Assembly: GCA_949289005.1 (NCBI GenBank)
Contig: CASEMQ010000053.1
Coordinates: 18,203-82,202 of the forward strand
Length of the DNA stretch: 64,000 bases
From: an uncultured Lentisphaeraceae bacterium
Lineage (GTDB): Bacteria > Verrucomicrobiota > Kiritimatiellia > RFP12 > DVOR01
Reading direction: 5' to 3'
In this document: positions 16,678 through 26,630 of the stretch, piece after piece
How the letters are laid out: each line of letters starts with the position of its first letter
Position numbering within the stretch: position 1 is the first letter of the stretch
Translations under genes and position numbers: made by a program
Notes under the pieces: generated by a model
What the model was told of the DNA's origin: nothing
Databases searched by the model: none
The model's input: the letters and a program-made list of their open reading frames with translations, nothing else

Positions 16678-18357
16678 ATGGCCGACCCTACCCTCCAGCT
16701 CCCGCCCCTCCTCGAACTCGTCCGCGACAACGGCTTCCTCGACGATGCCCAAGCCCAGGAGCTCATCCGCCAGCACCTCGAAAGCGGCAAACCCTACAAA
16801 CAGCTGATCCTCGACCAGGGCACCCTCTCCGAGGAAGACCTCCTCACCCTCATGGCCGGCAGCCAGGGCACCGACGTGGTCGACCTCTCGGGCATGGAGT
16901 TCGACGACACGCTCAAAAACCTCATCCCCGTCGCCAGCGTGCGCATACACTCCATCGTCCCCGTCGAGGCCGAGGCCGACCACGTCACCTTCGCCACGGC
17001 CGACCTCGTGGAGACCGATGTCATCGACGAGCTCACCTTCCTCCTCTCCAAGGAAATCCGTTTCGTCTTCGCCACCGAGGCGCAAATCAAGGCCGCCATC
17101 GACGCCAACTTCGCCGCCGGCGACGCCTCCGACGCGCTCCTCGAGGAACTCCCCGCCGTGGACGACGCCACCGACGAGAAGGGCATCGAGAGCGCCGCCG
17201 CCTCGGCCCCCGTCATCCGCTTCGTCAATCTCGTCCTCTACCAAGCCATCACCGACCGCGCCTCCGACATCCACATCGAGCCCTTCGAGAAAGACTTCAA
17301 GATCCGCTATCGCGTGGACGGCGCGCTCTACGAGATGAACCCGCCGCCCCTCAGCATGGCCCTGCCCATCATCTCGCGCATCAAGGTGCTCTCCAACCTC
17401 AACATCGCCGAGCGCCGCGTCCCGCAAGACGGCCGCATCGCCCTCACCGTCGCCGGGCGCCAGGTCGACCTCCGCGTCTCCTGCCTGCCCACCGTCCACG
17501 GCGAATCCGTGGTGCTCCGCGTTCTCGACCGCTCGGCCGTCTCCCTCGACCTGGAAAACATCGGCCTGCCCGAGGACATCTACGATGACATCACCCTTGA
17601 CATCGAAAAGCCCAACGGCATCTTCATCGTCACCGGCCCCACCGGCTCCGGCAAGACCACCACGCTCTACTCCTGCCTTCGCGCCATCAACCAGGTCGAC
17701 GTCAAAATCCTCACCGCCGAGGAGCCTGTGGAATACGACATCGAAGGTCTCGTCCAGGTCCCCATCAACCCCCAGCAGGGCAACACCTTCGCCAAAGTGC
17801 TCCGCGCCTTCCTCCGTCAGGATCCCGACATCATCATGGTCGGCGAAATCCGCGACCTGGAGACCGCCGAAATCGCCGTCCAGGCCGCCCTCACCGGCCA
17901 CTTCGTCTTCTCCACCCTGCACACCAACGACGCCGCCGGCGCCGTCACCCGCCTCGTGGACATGAACGTGGCCCCCTACCTCATCTCCTCCACCCTCCAA
18001 GCCGTCCTGGCCCAACGCCTCGTCCGCACCTGCTGCCAAAACTGCAAGACCTTCTACGACCCGGACGACGACGCGCTCCGCCGCCTCGGCCTCACCCGCG
18101 CCGACATCGGCACCCGCAAGTTCGCCTACGGCAAAGGCTGCAAAATCTGCAACGCCACCGGCTACAAAGGCCGAAAAGGCGTCTTCGAATACCTCCGCAT
18201 GTCCAACCCCATCCGCGACATGATCAACGCCCGCGAGCCCACCCTCGTCATCCGCGAGAAAGCCCGCGAACTCGGCATGCGCACCATGCGCGAGGACGCC
18301 ATCCGCAACGTGCTCGACGCCTACACCACAGTCGATGAAGTCCTCCGCTACACCTGA
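16678..18357 (+). CDS. PilB/GspE-family assembly ATPase (second copy)
   Basis: A 559-residue paralogue of the ATPase at 13853. N-terminal GspE_N-like repeats (FLDDAQAQELIRQHLESGKP, then LSEEDLLTLMA), then SDIHIEPFEKDFKIRYRVDG, AERRVPQDGRIAL, Walker A TGPTGSGKTTTLYSC (about 317-331), Asp box LTAEEPVEYDI, Walker B DPDIIMVGEIRDLETAEIA, His box GHFVFSTLHTNDAAGAVT, and zinc-site CCQNC and CKIC. Note AEEP where the first copy has VEDP; AEEP/AEDP is common in MshE/PilB-like subsets. Having two complete extension ATPases around one PilT suggests two pilus or pseudopilus machines, or pairing as in PilB/TfpB systems. The last 23 bases overlap ybeY. Confidence 0.92.
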   Translation: MADPTLQLPPLLELVRDNGFLDDAQAQELIRQHLESGKPYKQLILDQGTLSEEDLLTLMAGSQGTDVVDLSGMEFDDTLKNLIPVASVRIHSIVPVEAEADHVTFATADLVETDVIDELTFLLSKEIRFVFATEAQIKAAIDANFAAGDASDALLEELPAVDDATDEKGIESAAASAPVIRFVNLVLYQAITDRASDIHIEPFEKDFKIRYRVDGALYEMNPPPLSMALPIISRIKVLSNLNIAERRVPQDGRIALTVAGRQVDLRVSCLPTVHGESVVLRVLDRSAVSLDLENIGLPEDIYDDITLDIEKPNGIFIVTGPTGSGKTTTLYSCLRAINQVDVKILTAEEPVEYDIEGLVQVPINPQQGNTFAKVLRAFLRQDPDIIMVGEIRDLETAEIAVQAALTGHFVFSTLHTNDAAGAVTRLVDMNVAPYLISSTLQAVLAQRLVRTCCQNCKTFYDPDDDALRRLGLTRADIGTRKFAYGKGCKICNATGYKGRKGVFEYLRMSNPIRDMINAREPTLVIREKARELGMRTMREDAIRNVLDAYTTVDEVLRYT

Positions 18358-18880
18358 TCACGCCCCGGCCGGCGAAGCGCCCCAAGGCGGCGGCCTCCCC
18401 GGCGAGACCGCCGTCTCCCTCCACATCCCCGTCGGCCTTGCGCTCCCGCCGGATCTTCCTCGCGCCCGGCTCCTGCACGCCGCGCGGGCCTGCGTCCGCG
18501 CCGCCCAACGCTTCGCCCCGCCCGCGACGCCTTGGCGCGAGGTCGTCATCCACCTCACCGGAGACACCGCCAACCAAGCCATCAACAAACGCATCCTCGG
18601 CCACGACTACCCCACCGACGTCATCACCCAAGCCTACGAGCCTTTTCCCTTCGAGCCCCCCGGCCTCACCGCCGAACTCCACGTGAACGTCGAGCAGGCC
18701 CGTCGCGCCGCCAAGGCGCTCCGCCGCCTCACCTGGGCCCAAGAACTCCTCCTCTACATCGCCCACGGCTGCGACCACCTCACCGGCGCCGACGACGCCA
18801 CCCCCGCCCAACGCCAAGCCATGCGCCGCCGCGACCTCCGCTGGATGCGCGCCGCCCTCAAAACCGCCGACCGCCCCTAA
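18335..18880 (+). CDS. ybeY: endoribonuclease/rRNA maturation factor YbeY
   Basis: A 181-residue protein of the UPF0054 family, a metal-dependent RNase involved in 16S rRNA 3' maturation and ribosome quality control. The family core is visible: AINKRILGHDYPTDVITQ (about residues 80-97), LTAELHVNVEQA, and the metal site IAHGCDHLTGADDAT (about 145-159). The consensus is HGxLHLxGYDH; here the third ligand position is Asp (GADD), a variant that resembles the GYKD form I recall from Bacteroidota proteins. The N-terminal 30 residues are extra and poorly conserved-looking. The ATG lies inside the end of the upstream ATPase gene (23-nt overlap), so a later start is possible, but no other ATG fits before the core. 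Confidence 0.85.
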   Translation: MKSSATPDHAPAGEAPQGGGLPGETAVSLHIPVGLALPPDLPRARLLHAARACVRAAQRFAPPATPWREVVIHLTGDTANQAINKRILGHDYPTDVITQAYEPFPFEPPGLTAELHVNVEQARRAAKALRRLTWAQELLLYIAHGCDHLTGADDATPAQRQAMRRRDLRWMRAALKTADRP

Positions 18881-18972
18881 GCCTGCCGCCTCCCCGCCGG
18901 CGGGCGCCCAACCCGCGAAGTTGCGTTTCGATCGCGGGTGCGGATCGTGCCCCGCTTGCCCGGGAAAAGGCA

Positions 18973-19006
18973 CGCGTTCTCGGCAGACCCATCCGCCGAG
19001 AACGTG
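18973..19006. repeat. inverted repeat between convergent ybeY and PH-domain genes
   Basis: GTTCTCGGC (18976-18984) and GCCGAGAAC (18995-19003) form a 9-bp perfect stem with a 10-nt loop, extendable by CAC/GTG after a bulge. It lies between two convergent genes and lacks a T-run. It may act as a bidirectional stop or mRNA-protecting hairpin. Confidence 0.5.
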
Positions 19007-19024
19007 CCGGGTGCGGCCAAAGCC

Positions 19025-19405
19025 TCAGCCCAAAACGTGTTTGGCCAAAAGCCGCTGCACGGCGTAGACGTCCACCGAACGGTTGAACGTCTTGGAAATC
19101 GTCGGCTCAAGCGACGACGACACCCAGATTTTCAGTTCCGCGTCCAGGTCGAAATGCCCCGCCGTCTCCAGGCTGAACCGCGAGATGGACTTGTAGGGCA
19201 GCGAAAGCATCTCCACCTTCTTCCCCGTCAGCCCCTGCTTGTCCACCAAAATCAGCCGCTTGTTGGTGAAGATATACACATCGCGCACCAACTTGAAGCC
19301 GGCCTCGATCTGCTCATCCTCCAACAGCAACTTCCCGTAATCCTTGCGCAACGCCTCCGCGTCCGCCTCGCCGGCATTGCCCATCAACGCGCCAATCAAA
19401 CCCAT
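19025..19405 (-). CDS. small PH-like domain protein (bacterial PH, YvbH/bPH_1-like)
   Basis: A 126-residue soluble protein. After a short N-terminus (MGLIGALMGNAGEADAEALR) it has the bacterial pleckstrin-homology pattern: LLLEDEQIEAGFKLVRDVYI, then FTNKRLILVDKQG, KKVEMLSLPYKSISRFSLET and DLDAELKIWV, ending in a helix (VDVYAVQRLLAKHVL). The phrase DxxxFTNKRLIxVDKQGxxGKK is characteristic of a widespread single-domain PH family whose role is unknown. ATG at 19405 has AGGAG 8-9 nt upstream, and a well-formed promoter lies at 19465-19494, so it is monocistronic. Confidence 0.85.
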   Translation of the reverse strand: MGLIGALMGNAGEADAEALRKDYGKLLLEDEQIEAGFKLVRDVYIFTNKRLILVDKQGLTGKKVEMLSLPYKSISRFSLETAGHFDLDAELKIWVSSSLEPTISKTFNRSVDVYAVQRLLAKHVLG

Positions 19406-19464
19406 CTTCGGCTCCTTTCGTTCACCGGGCTCCCGCCCGCCATACGACCTTGAAAGACCAAGCC

Positions 19465-19494
19465 ATTATACACCAAGCCCCCAACCCACGGCAA
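19465..19494 (-). promoter_or_regulatory. sigma-70-type promoter of the PH-domain gene
   Basis: On the minus strand TTGCCG (19494-19489) and TATAAT (19470-19465) are 18 nt apart, about 60 nt upstream of the ATG at 19405. Confidence 0.7.
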
Positions 19495-19527
19495 CCGCCT
19501 TCCAATCACGGGTCGGCGTCGCCGGCC

Positions 19528-22458
19528 TTATTCCACGCGGACGCGGTAGAAGCCTTGGGTGCCCGCGAGCGGCACGCGCCAGCGGCGACTGTCCGCCGAG
19601 GGTGCCTCCGTGGCCGTCGCCTCGACCTCCGCGAAAGGCGCATCGAACGAAGCCGCCGAGAGGAGGCGCGGCGCGGCGGACGCCTTGAAAGTCGCGCCCG
19701 CCACGCGCACCGTCAGCCAAAGCCCCTCCGCGTCCATCGTTATTCCCGCGATCTCAAGCATGCCCCCCTCCACGCGAAGCGCCTGCACGCCATCGGCCGA
19801 AGGCGCGCCCGTGGCCGTCACCCGCACGCCATCGAAAAGGCGCACACGCTCCGCCGCCTCCGCCGAAACGAAGCGATAGCCCGCGACCGTCGGCCCCGGC
19901 GCGGGCAGGGCCGCCGCCACCTCCGCGGCCTCCGCGCCCGACAACGCCGCGTCGCCGCCCCACAGCGAAAAGTCCCGCGCACCGCCGCCCGAGACCCACA
20001 AGTCTCCCGCCGTCCAAGGGAAGTCCGCGCCCGGCAGGACGCGCAGGGTCATCGCCAAGCCGTCGAGCGCGGGCGCCGTGCCCAATGCCGCGCCGTTACG
20101 ATTGCCCACGAGCGGCTGGGTGGCGTGGCCGCCCGGGCCGGAGACCTCGCCGCCCAGCCATGCGAGCGTCAACCCGCGGAGCGTCACGGCGTCCGTCGCG
20201 CCGTAGGCGAGGTTGGCGATGGCGCCCGCCGCGGCGCGATGGTTCCCCAGGCGGCTGCGCACCGCCGCGCCGGGCCGCAGGGTGAGGGCGCAATCCTCGA
20301 TGACGATGCGCCCGGTCGCAGGCTCCCAGTTGCACTGGCCCACGAGCAGGCCCACGTCGCCATTGGCCGTGCCCATCGTCACATCGGCGCCCAGCGAGTC
20401 CGCGCCGTGGGCTTGGACGAGCCCCGCGGCATCGATGCGGCAGCCCGTGAGCGTCACCGTGCCCCGCGCCGCCCAGACGCCCGCGGCGAGGGCGCCGACC
20501 TCGTGCTGGCCGCGGATTTCGGAGCCTGGGCGCAAGCGCAGGGAGACGCGCGCGATGTGCGCGCCGTCGCCCAACATGATGGCCAGGAGCGCGGCGGAGC
20601 CGCCCGCCTGCCCCGCGCCCCGCGCGGAGAGCCGCAGATCGTTGCCTTGGCCGGTGCCGACGTCGAACTTCCGGTCGCGACGGCTGACGATGCGCCCCGC
20701 AAAGTCGATGTTCAGGTCGCGCACCGTGCCGGTAAGCGTGCGGAAGAGGGCGGCATCGTCGTAGGAGACGATCCAGACATCCGCGGGGAAGACAAGCGTG
20801 TGGCCCGCGCCGTCGAGCGTGCCGGCGAAGGCATCGATGGGCGCGGGGTCGTGGGCGAAGACGATGTCGGCGGCGAGGCGGACGTCATGCCCCGGGTTGT
20901 CCTGGAACCAAAACCAATCCTCCTCGCTGTCGAGCAGATAGAAGCCATCCTCCGCGCACGGCGGCGTGGGCCACGCCCAGGCCTTGCGCGGCCAAATGAC
21001 CTGCGCCTGGTGGCGGCCGAGGCTCTGCGGATGCGTCCAATCCGCGTCGGAGAAGTAGCCCCAGCTCATGACGCCGCCCGCGCCCCAATCAAGGCACTGG
21101 CGCACCTTGCCGCGATAGGTGGTGGGGCCGGTGAAGGTCTGGAGCACGCCGGTGTTGGGAAAGACCGCCGCGTCGCAGTCAAAACCCGTGTAGCCGGGGA
21201 AGCCGACGACAGAGCCCCAGCCCGGCTGCGACCACTTGGCGCGGTCGTTGCCGTAGATGGCCTGCCCCACGTGCAGGTGCCGCGCGGGCACGCCCATGGC
21301 CGTGAGCGCGCGGAAATCGTTGTCCATCAGCGTGTAGGGTGAATTGAGGTAACCGTCGTAGGCCATGATGTTCGCGTAATCGAGCGAGGCGAAGGCCGCT
21401 GCCTTGGGCGGAAGGTAGCTCGCGTTCACGGCGGCGGAGAGTTCCCAGCCCTTGCCCTTGGCGGCGAAGGCATCCTTCAGCGCCGCCAGCGTGCGCGCGA
21501 AGTTCGCGTGGCGCGCGGTCGTGTCGCAGTATTCCCAGTCCACGTCCAGCCCGTCCGCGCCCAACTCCTCCAAGAGCGCGACGGCGGAGGCCACGAAGGC
21601 CGCGCGGTTGCCGTCGGCCATCGCGTCGTTGGTGGCGTCGCCCTTGTGCGGATTGCCGTTGGTGACGACCTTGATGCGAAGGTTCGGGTTGTGGCGGTCG
21701 CGCAACGCCTTGAGGCGCGCGAAGGCCGCGCGATAGGCGGCGTTGGCGTTGAGCGCGGTCGCCGAGACCGTGCAGGTGGCGTCGCCATTGCCGATGACGT
21801 AGAGATCCGTGAGCGTGGGGAGTCGTTGCGCGGCCTCGCGCTCCCAAATGCCCAACACATCCGCCTTCGCATAGGCGCCGATACGGTCGCGGAAGGGATA
21901 AACACGATTGGCGAACGGCTTCGGGTCCACAATCTCCGCAAGCGGGATGATGCCATCGTCCATCGTCAAATCGCCCGCCACCGTCGCCTCGATGGATGCC
22001 TCCGGCGAGATACCCTCGTCCACGCAGACCGTCACCCAAATGGAATCCCCCGCCCGCGGGCGCGCCCACGCCTCCTCCGCGTCCGCCCCCGTCGCGAAGT
22101 CCACGGTGAAACACCCATCGCCGTCCGGGTCCAGCCCCGCGCCGCCCACGTAGCAGAGGCTGTTGCTGCCCGTCAGCGTCGGCGTGCCCAGGTGCCCCAC
22201 CGCGAAACCATCCTTCGTCGCCGGCTGGCGGAAGACCCGCACCCGATCGATGTCCGCCGCCGTGCACCCCGCCAGGCGGAATGCCACGCGGAACGACCGC
22301 AAATAGCCCCCCGGCACGTTCCGTATACCCAAAATCGCCTCGTCGCCCGCCCCGCGCGTCAGCCACGGGCGGTCGCGCACCACCGTCGCGCCCAACGCCG
22401 TCCCCGCCGCCCAAGCCATCGCCAAGGCCAGTGCCATCAATACGTTCATCGCTCTCAT
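19528..22458 (-). CDS. large secreted GH18 (chitinase-like) protein with C-terminal beta-rich region
   Basis: A 976-residue exported protein. The signal peptide is MRAMNVLMALALAMAWAAGT up to ALGA. Residues of about 25-180 form a beta-sandwich-like region with CYVGGAGLDPDGDGCFTVDF. From about 200 to 520 is a GH18 TIM barrel: TLTDLYVIGNGD, IKVVTNGNP, the catalytic DGxDxDxE motif as GADGLDVDWEYCDTT (the Glu is the acid/base), YLPPKAAAFASLDYANIMAY and GGVMSWGYFSDADWTHPQ. The remaining 450 residues contain short beta-strand repeats like a right-handed helix (LDGAGHTLVFPADVWIVS, IVIEDCALTLRPGAAV) and end in GTQGFYRVRVE. It likely degrades chitin or GlcNAc-containing glycans outside the cell. ATG 22449 (MNVLM) is an alternative start. 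Confidence 0.85.
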   Translation of the reverse strand: MRAMNVLMALALAMAWAAGTALGATVVRDRPWLTRGAGDEAILGIRNVPGGYLRSFRVAFRLAGCTAADIDRVRVFRQPATKDGFAVGHLGTPTLTGSNSLCYVGGAGLDPDGDGCFTVDFATGADAEEAWARPRAGDSIWVTVCVDEGISPEASIEATVAGDLTMDDGIIPLAEIVDPKPFANRVYPFRDRIGAYAKADVLGIWEREAAQRLPTLTDLYVIGNGDATCTVSATALNANAAYRAAFARLKALRDRHNPNLRIKVVTNGNPHKGDATNDAMADGNRAAFVASAVALLEELGADGLDVDWEYCDTTARHANFARTLAALKDAFAAKGKGWELSAAVNASYLPPKAAAFASLDYANIMAYDGYLNSPYTLMDNDFRALTAMGVPARHLHVGQAIYGNDRAKWSQPGWGSVVGFPGYTGFDCDAAVFPNTGVLQTFTGPTTYRGKVRQCLDWGAGGVMSWGYFSDADWTHPQSLGRHQAQVIWPRKAWAWPTPPCAEDGFYLLDSEEDWFWFQDNPGHDVRLAADIVFAHDPAPIDAFAGTLDGAGHTLVFPADVWIVSYDDAALFRTLTGTVRDLNIDFAGRIVSRRDRKFDVGTGQGNDLRLSARGAGQAGGSAALLAIMLGDGAHIARVSLRLRPGSEIRGQHEVGALAAGVWAARGTVTLTGCRIDAAGLVQAHGADSLGADVTMGTANGDVGLLVGQCNWEPATGRIVIEDCALTLRPGAAVRSRLGNHRAAAGAIANLAYGATDAVTLRGLTLAWLGGEVSGPGGHATQPLVGNRNGAALGTAPALDGLAMTLRVLPGADFPWTAGDLWVSGGGARDFSLWGGDAALSGAEAAEVAAALPAPGPTVAGYRFVSAEAAERVRLFDGVRVTATGAPSADGVQALRVEGGMLEIAGITMDAEGLWLTVRVAGATFKASAAPRLLSAASFDAPFAEVEATATEAPSADSRRWRVPLAGTQGFYRVRVE

Positions 22459-22518
22459 CCGCGCCACCCTAACACATCCCGCGCCAAAACGCAAAACACG
22501 CTCGCGCGGCAAGACAAG

Positions 22519-22556
22519 AAGGCGCCCCGTGCATTCGCGCGGGGCGCCTTTTTTAT
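22519..22556 (-). terminator. intrinsic terminator downstream of groEL (bidirectional stem)
   Basis: AAGGCGCCCC (22519-22528) pairs with GGGGCGCCTT (22541-22550). Read from groEL on the minus strand the stem runs into CTTGTCTT; on the plus strand it is followed by TTTTAT. It separates the groESL operon from the GH18 gene. Confidence 0.7.
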
Positions 22557-22574
22557 AGGCAATCGCCGAAACGA

Positions 22575-24209
22575 TTACATCATGCCGCCCATGCCGCCAT
22601 CGGGCATCGCCGGGGCGGGCGTCTTGGGCTCGGGGATCTCGGTGACCATGCACTCGGTGGTGAGCAGGAGGCCGGCGATCGAGGCGGCGTTCTGCAACGC
22701 GGTGCGGGTGACCTTGGCAGGGTCGAGGATGCCGGCCTTCACCAGGTCGACGAAGGCGCCGGTGGCGACGTCGTAACCCACGTTGCCCTTCTCGCCCTTG
22801 ACCTTCTCGACGATGAGCGCGGCCTCGAGGCCGGCGTTGGCGACGAGCTGGCGCAGGGGCGCCTCCATCGCGCGGCCGAGGATCTCGGCGCCGATCTTCT
22901 CGTCGCCCGAGAGCTCCGCGGCGCACTTCTCGACGGCCTTCTGGCAGCGGACGAGGGCGACGCCGCCGCCGGCGACGATACCTTCCTCGACGGCCGCGCG
23001 GGTGGCGTGGAGGGCGTCGTCGACGCGATCCTTCTTCTCCTTCATGGCGGCCTCGGTCTGGGCGCCGACCTTGATGACGGCCACGCCGCCGGCGAGTTTG
23101 GCCAGGCGCTCCTGGAGTTTCTCGCGGTCGTAGTCTGAGGTGGTGGTCTCGATCTGGTGCTTGATCTCGCCCACGCGCGCCTGGATGTCGGAGCTCTTGC
23201 CGGCGCCTTCGACGATGGTGGTGTTCTCCTTGTCGACGGTGACGCGCTTGGCCTTGCCGAGCTGGTCAACGGTGACGTTCTCGAGCTTGATGCCGAGATC
23301 CTCGGAGATGACCTGGCCGCCGGTGAGGATGGCGATGTCCTTGAGCATCTCTTTGCGGCGGTCGCCGAAGCCGGGGGCCTTGACGGCGCAGATCTGGAGC
23401 GTGCCGCGCAGCTTGTTCACCACCAAGGTGGCCAGCGCCTCGCCCTCGACGTCCTCGGCGATGATCAGGAGGGGCTTGCCGCTCTTGGCCACGCCCTGGA
23501 GCAGGGGGAGCATGTCGTTGAGGTTGGAAATCTTCTTCTCGTAGATGAGCACGTAGGGATTGTCCAACACGCACTCCATGCTCTCGGCGGCGGTGACGAA
23601 GTAGGGGCTCAGATAGCCCTTGTCGAACTGCATGCCCTCGACGACGTCGCTGGTGGTCTCGGTGGTCTTGCCGTCCTCGACGGTGATGGTGCCATCCTTG
23701 CCCACTTTGTCCATCGCGTCGGCGATGATGGCGCCGATTTCGGTGTCGCCGTTGGCGGAGACGGTGGCCACCTGGGCGATCTCGTCGCTGGTGGAGACCT
23801 TCTTGGCCAGCTTGGCGATGGCCTCGGTGGCGGCGGCGGCGGCCTTGTCGATGCCGCGCTTGATGGCCTGCGGGTTGGCGCCGGCGGTCACGTTCTTCAG
23901 GCCCTCGCGGTAGATGGCCTCGCCCAGGATGGTGGCGGTGGTGGTGCCGTCGCCGGCCACGTCGTTGGTCTTGGAGGCCACCTCGCGCACCATCTGCGCG
24001 CCCATGTTCTCGAAGGGATCGGGCAGCTCAATCTCCTTGGCCACGGTCACGCCGTCCTTGGTGATCTGCGGGGAGCCGAACTTCTTGTCGATGATGACGT
24101 TGCGCCCGGAGGGGCCGAGCGTGGTGGCGACGGCCTTGGCCAATTTGCCCACGCCGGCCAGGATGGCCTGGCGCGCGTCGCCTTCATACTTCATTTGCTT
24201 AGCAGCCAT
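22575..24209 (-). CDS. groEL: chaperonin GroEL (Hsp60)
   Basis: A 544-residue group I chaperonin forming the double-ring folding chamber with GroES. Near-consensus throughout: [38 protein letters not shown], the ATP-binding [17 protein letters not shown] (about residues 86-102), [11 protein letters not shown], the apical domain [49 protein letters not shown] and the flexible glycine/methionine tail (GGMGGMM). The start is ATG 24209 with AAAGGA upstream. It is the last gene of dnaK-groES-groEL. No CIRCE operator (TTAGCACTC-N9-GAGTGCTAA) is seen in the operon, so HrcA control is unlikely. Confidence 0.98.
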   Translation of the reverse strand: MAAKQMKYEGDARQAILAGVGKLAKAVATTLGPSGRNVIIDKKFGSPQITKDGVTVAKEIELPDPFENMGAQMVREVASKTNDVAGDGTTTATILGEAIYREGLKNVTAGANPQAIKRGIDKAAAAATEAIAKLAKKVSTSDEIAQVATVSANGDTEIGAIIADAMDKVGKDGTITVEDGKTTETTSDVVEGMQFDKGYLSPYFVTAAESMECVLDNPYVLIYEKKISNLNDMLPLLQGVAKSGKPLLIIAEDVEGEALATLVVNKLRGTLQICAVKAPGFGDRRKEMLKDIAILTGGQVISEDLGIKLENVTVDQLGKAKRVTVDKENTTIVEGAGKSSDIQARVGEIKHQIETTTSDYDREKLQERLAKLAGGVAVIKVGAQTEAAMKEKKDRVDDALHATRAAVEEGIVAGGGVALVRCQKAVEKCAAELSGDEKIGAEILGRAMEAPLRQLVANAGLEAALIVEKVKGEKGNVGYDVATGAFVDLVKAGILDPAKVTRTALQNAASIAGLLLTTECMVTEIPEPKTPAPAMPDGGMGGMM

Positions 24210-24234
24210 TTTCGTAAATCCTTTCTTTCAATGC

Positions 24235-24531
24235 TTAGCCGAGAATGCCGAGGAGATCCTCGGAGCGGACGATTTGGTAGACCTCGTCGTCCAGCTTGAT
24301 TTCGGTGCCGCCGTACTTCGGCAGGAGCACGGTGTCGCCGGGCTTGACGTCAAAGGGCACTTCCTTGCCGTCTTTGTCGCGCTTGATGCCCACCGCGACG
24401 ACGGTGCCTTCCATCGGCTTTTCCTTGGCGGTGTCGGGGATGATGATGCCGCCGCGGGTCACTTCCTTCTCTTCCTTGGGCAGAACGAGCACACGGTCGC
24501 CCAACGGACGGATTGCAGGTTTCTTGGACAT
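24235..24531 (-). CDS. groES: co-chaperonin GroES (Hsp10)
   Basis: A 98-residue lid protein for Gro[62 protein letters not shown] and a [14 protein letters not shown] end. The mobile loop (TRGGIIIP) and the [11 protein letters not shown] segment are intact. It is 25 nt upstream of groEL and about 90 nt downstream of dnaK; the dnaK-groES spacer has a GC-rich stem (GGCGGGCGG / CCGCCCGCC) that could attenuate or process the transcript. Confidence 0.97.
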   Translation of the reverse strand: MSKKPAIRPLGDRVLVLPKEEKEVTRGGIIIPDTAKEKPMEGTVVAVGIKRDKDGKEVPFDVKPGDTVLLPKYGGTEIKLDDEVYQIVRSEDLLGILG

Positions 24532-24621
24532 GGTTTGTCTCTTCCTTTCTTAAAGGGTTGGTCTGAAAATCCCGGCGGGCGGCAATGGGGGGCGAGCCCC
24601 CTCCCCCGCCCGCCGCGGGGG

Positions 24622-26517
24622 TCAGTTCATTTTGAAGTCCGCGTCGACCACGTTGTCGTCGGGCTTCTTCGCGTCGCCCGCGTTGGACTGGGCGCCCGCG
24701 TCGCCGCCGGGGGCCGCGCCCGCGCCGGGCTGTTGGTACATCGAGGCGCCCGCGCCCTGGAGGATCTGCATGAGGGCGTCTTGCTTGGCCTTGATGGCCG
24801 CGTCGTCGGTACCCTTCAGCGCCTCCTTCAGCTCGTTGGTGGCGGTCTCCACCTTCGTCTTCACGTCGGCGGGGAGTTTGTCGCCGTTTTCCTTGAGAAG
24901 CTTTTCGGCCTGGTAGGCCATCTGCTCGGCCTGGTTGCGGTTTTCGACGGCGGCCTTGCGCGCCTCGTCTTCCTTGGCGTAGCGCTCGGCGTCCTGGCGC
25001 ATCCGCTCGATCTCGTCCTTGGAGAGGCCGGAGGAGGCGGTGATGGTGATCTTCTGCTCCTTGCCGGTGCCCTTGTCCTTGGCCGTCACGTTCAGGATGC
25101 CGTTCGGGTCGATGTCGAAGGTCACCTCGATTTGCGGCACGCCGCGCGGGGCCGGCGGGATGCCGTCCAGGTTGAAGCGGCCGAGCAGCTTGTTGTCCGC
25201 CGCCATCTTGCGCTCGCCCTGGTAGATCTTGATTTCCACACCGGGCTGGTTGTCCGCAGCCGTCGAGAAAATCTCGCTCTTCTTGCAGGGGATGGTCGTG
25301 TTGCGGTCGATGAGCGGGGTGGCCACGCCGCCGAGCGTCTCGATCGAGAGAGTGAGCGGGGTCACGTCCAGCAACAGCACGTCCTTCACGTCGCCCTTGA
25401 GGATGCCGCCCTGGATGGCCGCGCCCATGGCCACGACCTCGTCGGGGTTCACGCCCTTGTGGGGCTCTTTGCCGAAGATTTCCTTGGCCTTCTCCTGCAG
25501 GCGCGGCATACGGGTCTGGCCGCCCACGAGCACCACTTCGTCCACCGAGGAGATGCCCGCGTCTTCCATGCACTTGCGGCACGGCCCAACCGTGCGCTCC
25601 ACCAGGCTATCGGCCAACTGCTCCAGCTTGGCGCGGCTCAGCTGCATGTTCAGGTGCTTGGGGCCGGTGGCGTCCATCGTGATGAAGGGCAGGTTGATGT
25701 CGCTCGTCTGCGCGCTGGAGAGTTCGATTTTCGCCTTCTCCGCGGCTTCCTTCACGCGCTGGATGGCCTGCGTGTCCTTGCTCAGGTCGATGCCGGTCTG
25801 GTTCTTGAACTCGGCGAAGAGCCAGTTCATGATCGCCTGGTCCACGTCGTCGCCGCCCAGCATCGTGTCGCCGTTCGTCGCCTTCACCTCGAAGACGCCG
25901 TCGCCGATGTCCAGCACCGAGATGTCGAACGTGCCGCCGCCGAAGTCGTAGACCGCGATCTTCTCGTCCTTCTTCTTGTCCAGGCCATACGCCAACGAGG
26001 CCGCCGTCGGCTCGTTGATGATGCGCAGCACCTCCAGGCCGGCGATTTTGCCGGCGTCCTTCGTGGCCTGGCGCTGCGAATCGTTGAAGTACGCCGGCAC
26101 CGTGATGATCGCCTGCGTCACGGGCTCGCCCAGGCGCATCTCCGCGTCCGCCTTCAGCTTCGCCAAAATCATGGCCGAAATCTCAGGCGGGGAGAAGGTC
26201 TTGTCGCCCACTTTCACCGCCGCGTCGCCGTTCGCCGCGCGGACGACCTCATACGGCACCATCGCGATTTCCTTCTGCATCTCATCGAACTTGCGCCCCA
26301 TGAAACGCTTGATGGAGTAAATCGTGCCCTTCGGGTTCATCACGGCCTGGCGCTTCGCGGGAAGCCCCACCAAACGCTCGCCGTTCGCCGTGAACGCCAC
26401 GATGGAAGGCGTCGTGCGCTGGCCCTCCGCGTTTTCCAACACGCGAGCCTCGCCGCCCTCCATCACGGCCATGCACGAATTCGTCGTGCCCAAGTCAATG
26501 CCAAGAATCTTGCTCAT
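24622..26517 (-). CDS. dnaK: chaperone DnaK (Hsp70)
   Basis: A 631-residue Hsp70. Nucleotide-binding domain: [20 protein letters not shown] (residues 4-23), IGVP-type loop [55 protein letters not shown] and [11 protein letters not shown]; linker [19 protein letters not shown]; substrate-binding beta domain with [16 protein letters not shown]; helical lid ending in a Gly/Ala-rich tail and NVVDADF. ATG at 26517 (MSKILGID) has AAGGA 10 nt upstream; the open frame extends 12 codons further without support. It leads dnaK-groES-groEL, without grpE or dnaJ nearby. A consensus sigma-54 promoter at 26571-26585 places its predicted start about 42 nt upstream of ATG. Confidence 0.98.
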   Translation of the reverse strand: MSKILGIDLGTTNSCMAVMEGGEARVLENAEGQRTTPSIVAFTANGERLVGLPAKRQAVMNPKGTIYSIKRFMGRKFDEMQKEIAMVPYEVVRAANGDAAVKVGDKTFSPPEISAMILAKLKADAEMRLGEPVTQAIITVPAYFNDSQRQATKDAGKIAGLEVLRIINEPTAASLAYGLDKKKDEKIAVYDFGGGTFDISVLDIGDGVFEVKATNGDTMLGGDDVDQAIMNWLFAEFKNQTGIDLSKDTQAIQRVKEAAEKAKIELSSAQTSDINLPFITMDATGPKHLNMQLSRAKLEQLADSLVERTVGPCRKCMEDAGISSVDEVVLVGGQTRMPRLQEKAKEIFGKEPHKGVNPDEVVAMGAAIQGGILKGDVKDVLLLDVTPLTLSIETLGGVATPLIDRNTTIPCKKSEIFSTAADNQPGVEIKIYQGERKMAADNKLLGRFNLDGIPPAPRGVPQIEVTFDIDPNGILNVTAKDKGTGKEQKITITASSGLSKDEIERMRQDAERYAKEDEARKAAVENRNQAEQMAYQAEKLLKENGDKLPADVKTKVETATNELKEALKGTDDAAIKAKQDALMQILQGAGASMYQQPGAGAAPGGDAGAQSNAGDAKKPDDNVVDADFKMN

Positions 26518-26570
26518 AACAAGTCGTTCCTTTCCAGGCGGGGTCACCGCCACTGTTCACGCCATCTTTT

Positions 26571-26585
26571 GCAAGTCCCGTGCCA
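26571..26585 (-). promoter_or_regulatory. sigma-54 (-24/-12) promoter of dnaK-groES-groEL
   Basis: The minus strand reads TTGGCACGGGACTTGCA, matching the sigma-54 consensus TGGCACG-N4-TTGC with the invariant GG and GC exactly 10 nt apart. The predicted start near 26559 leaves a 42-nt leader to the dnaK ATG. A matching activator gene lies 2.7 kb away at 29232. Confidence 0.75.
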
Positions 26586-26630
26586 AACGCGCCGACCCGC
26601 CCGCAAATCGCCCCTTCCCCGCCCCACCCT

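Noticed and set aside
24532..24621. CIRCE operator in the groES leader
   Set aside because: No TTAGCACTC / GAGTGCTAA pair is present there or upstream of dnaK.
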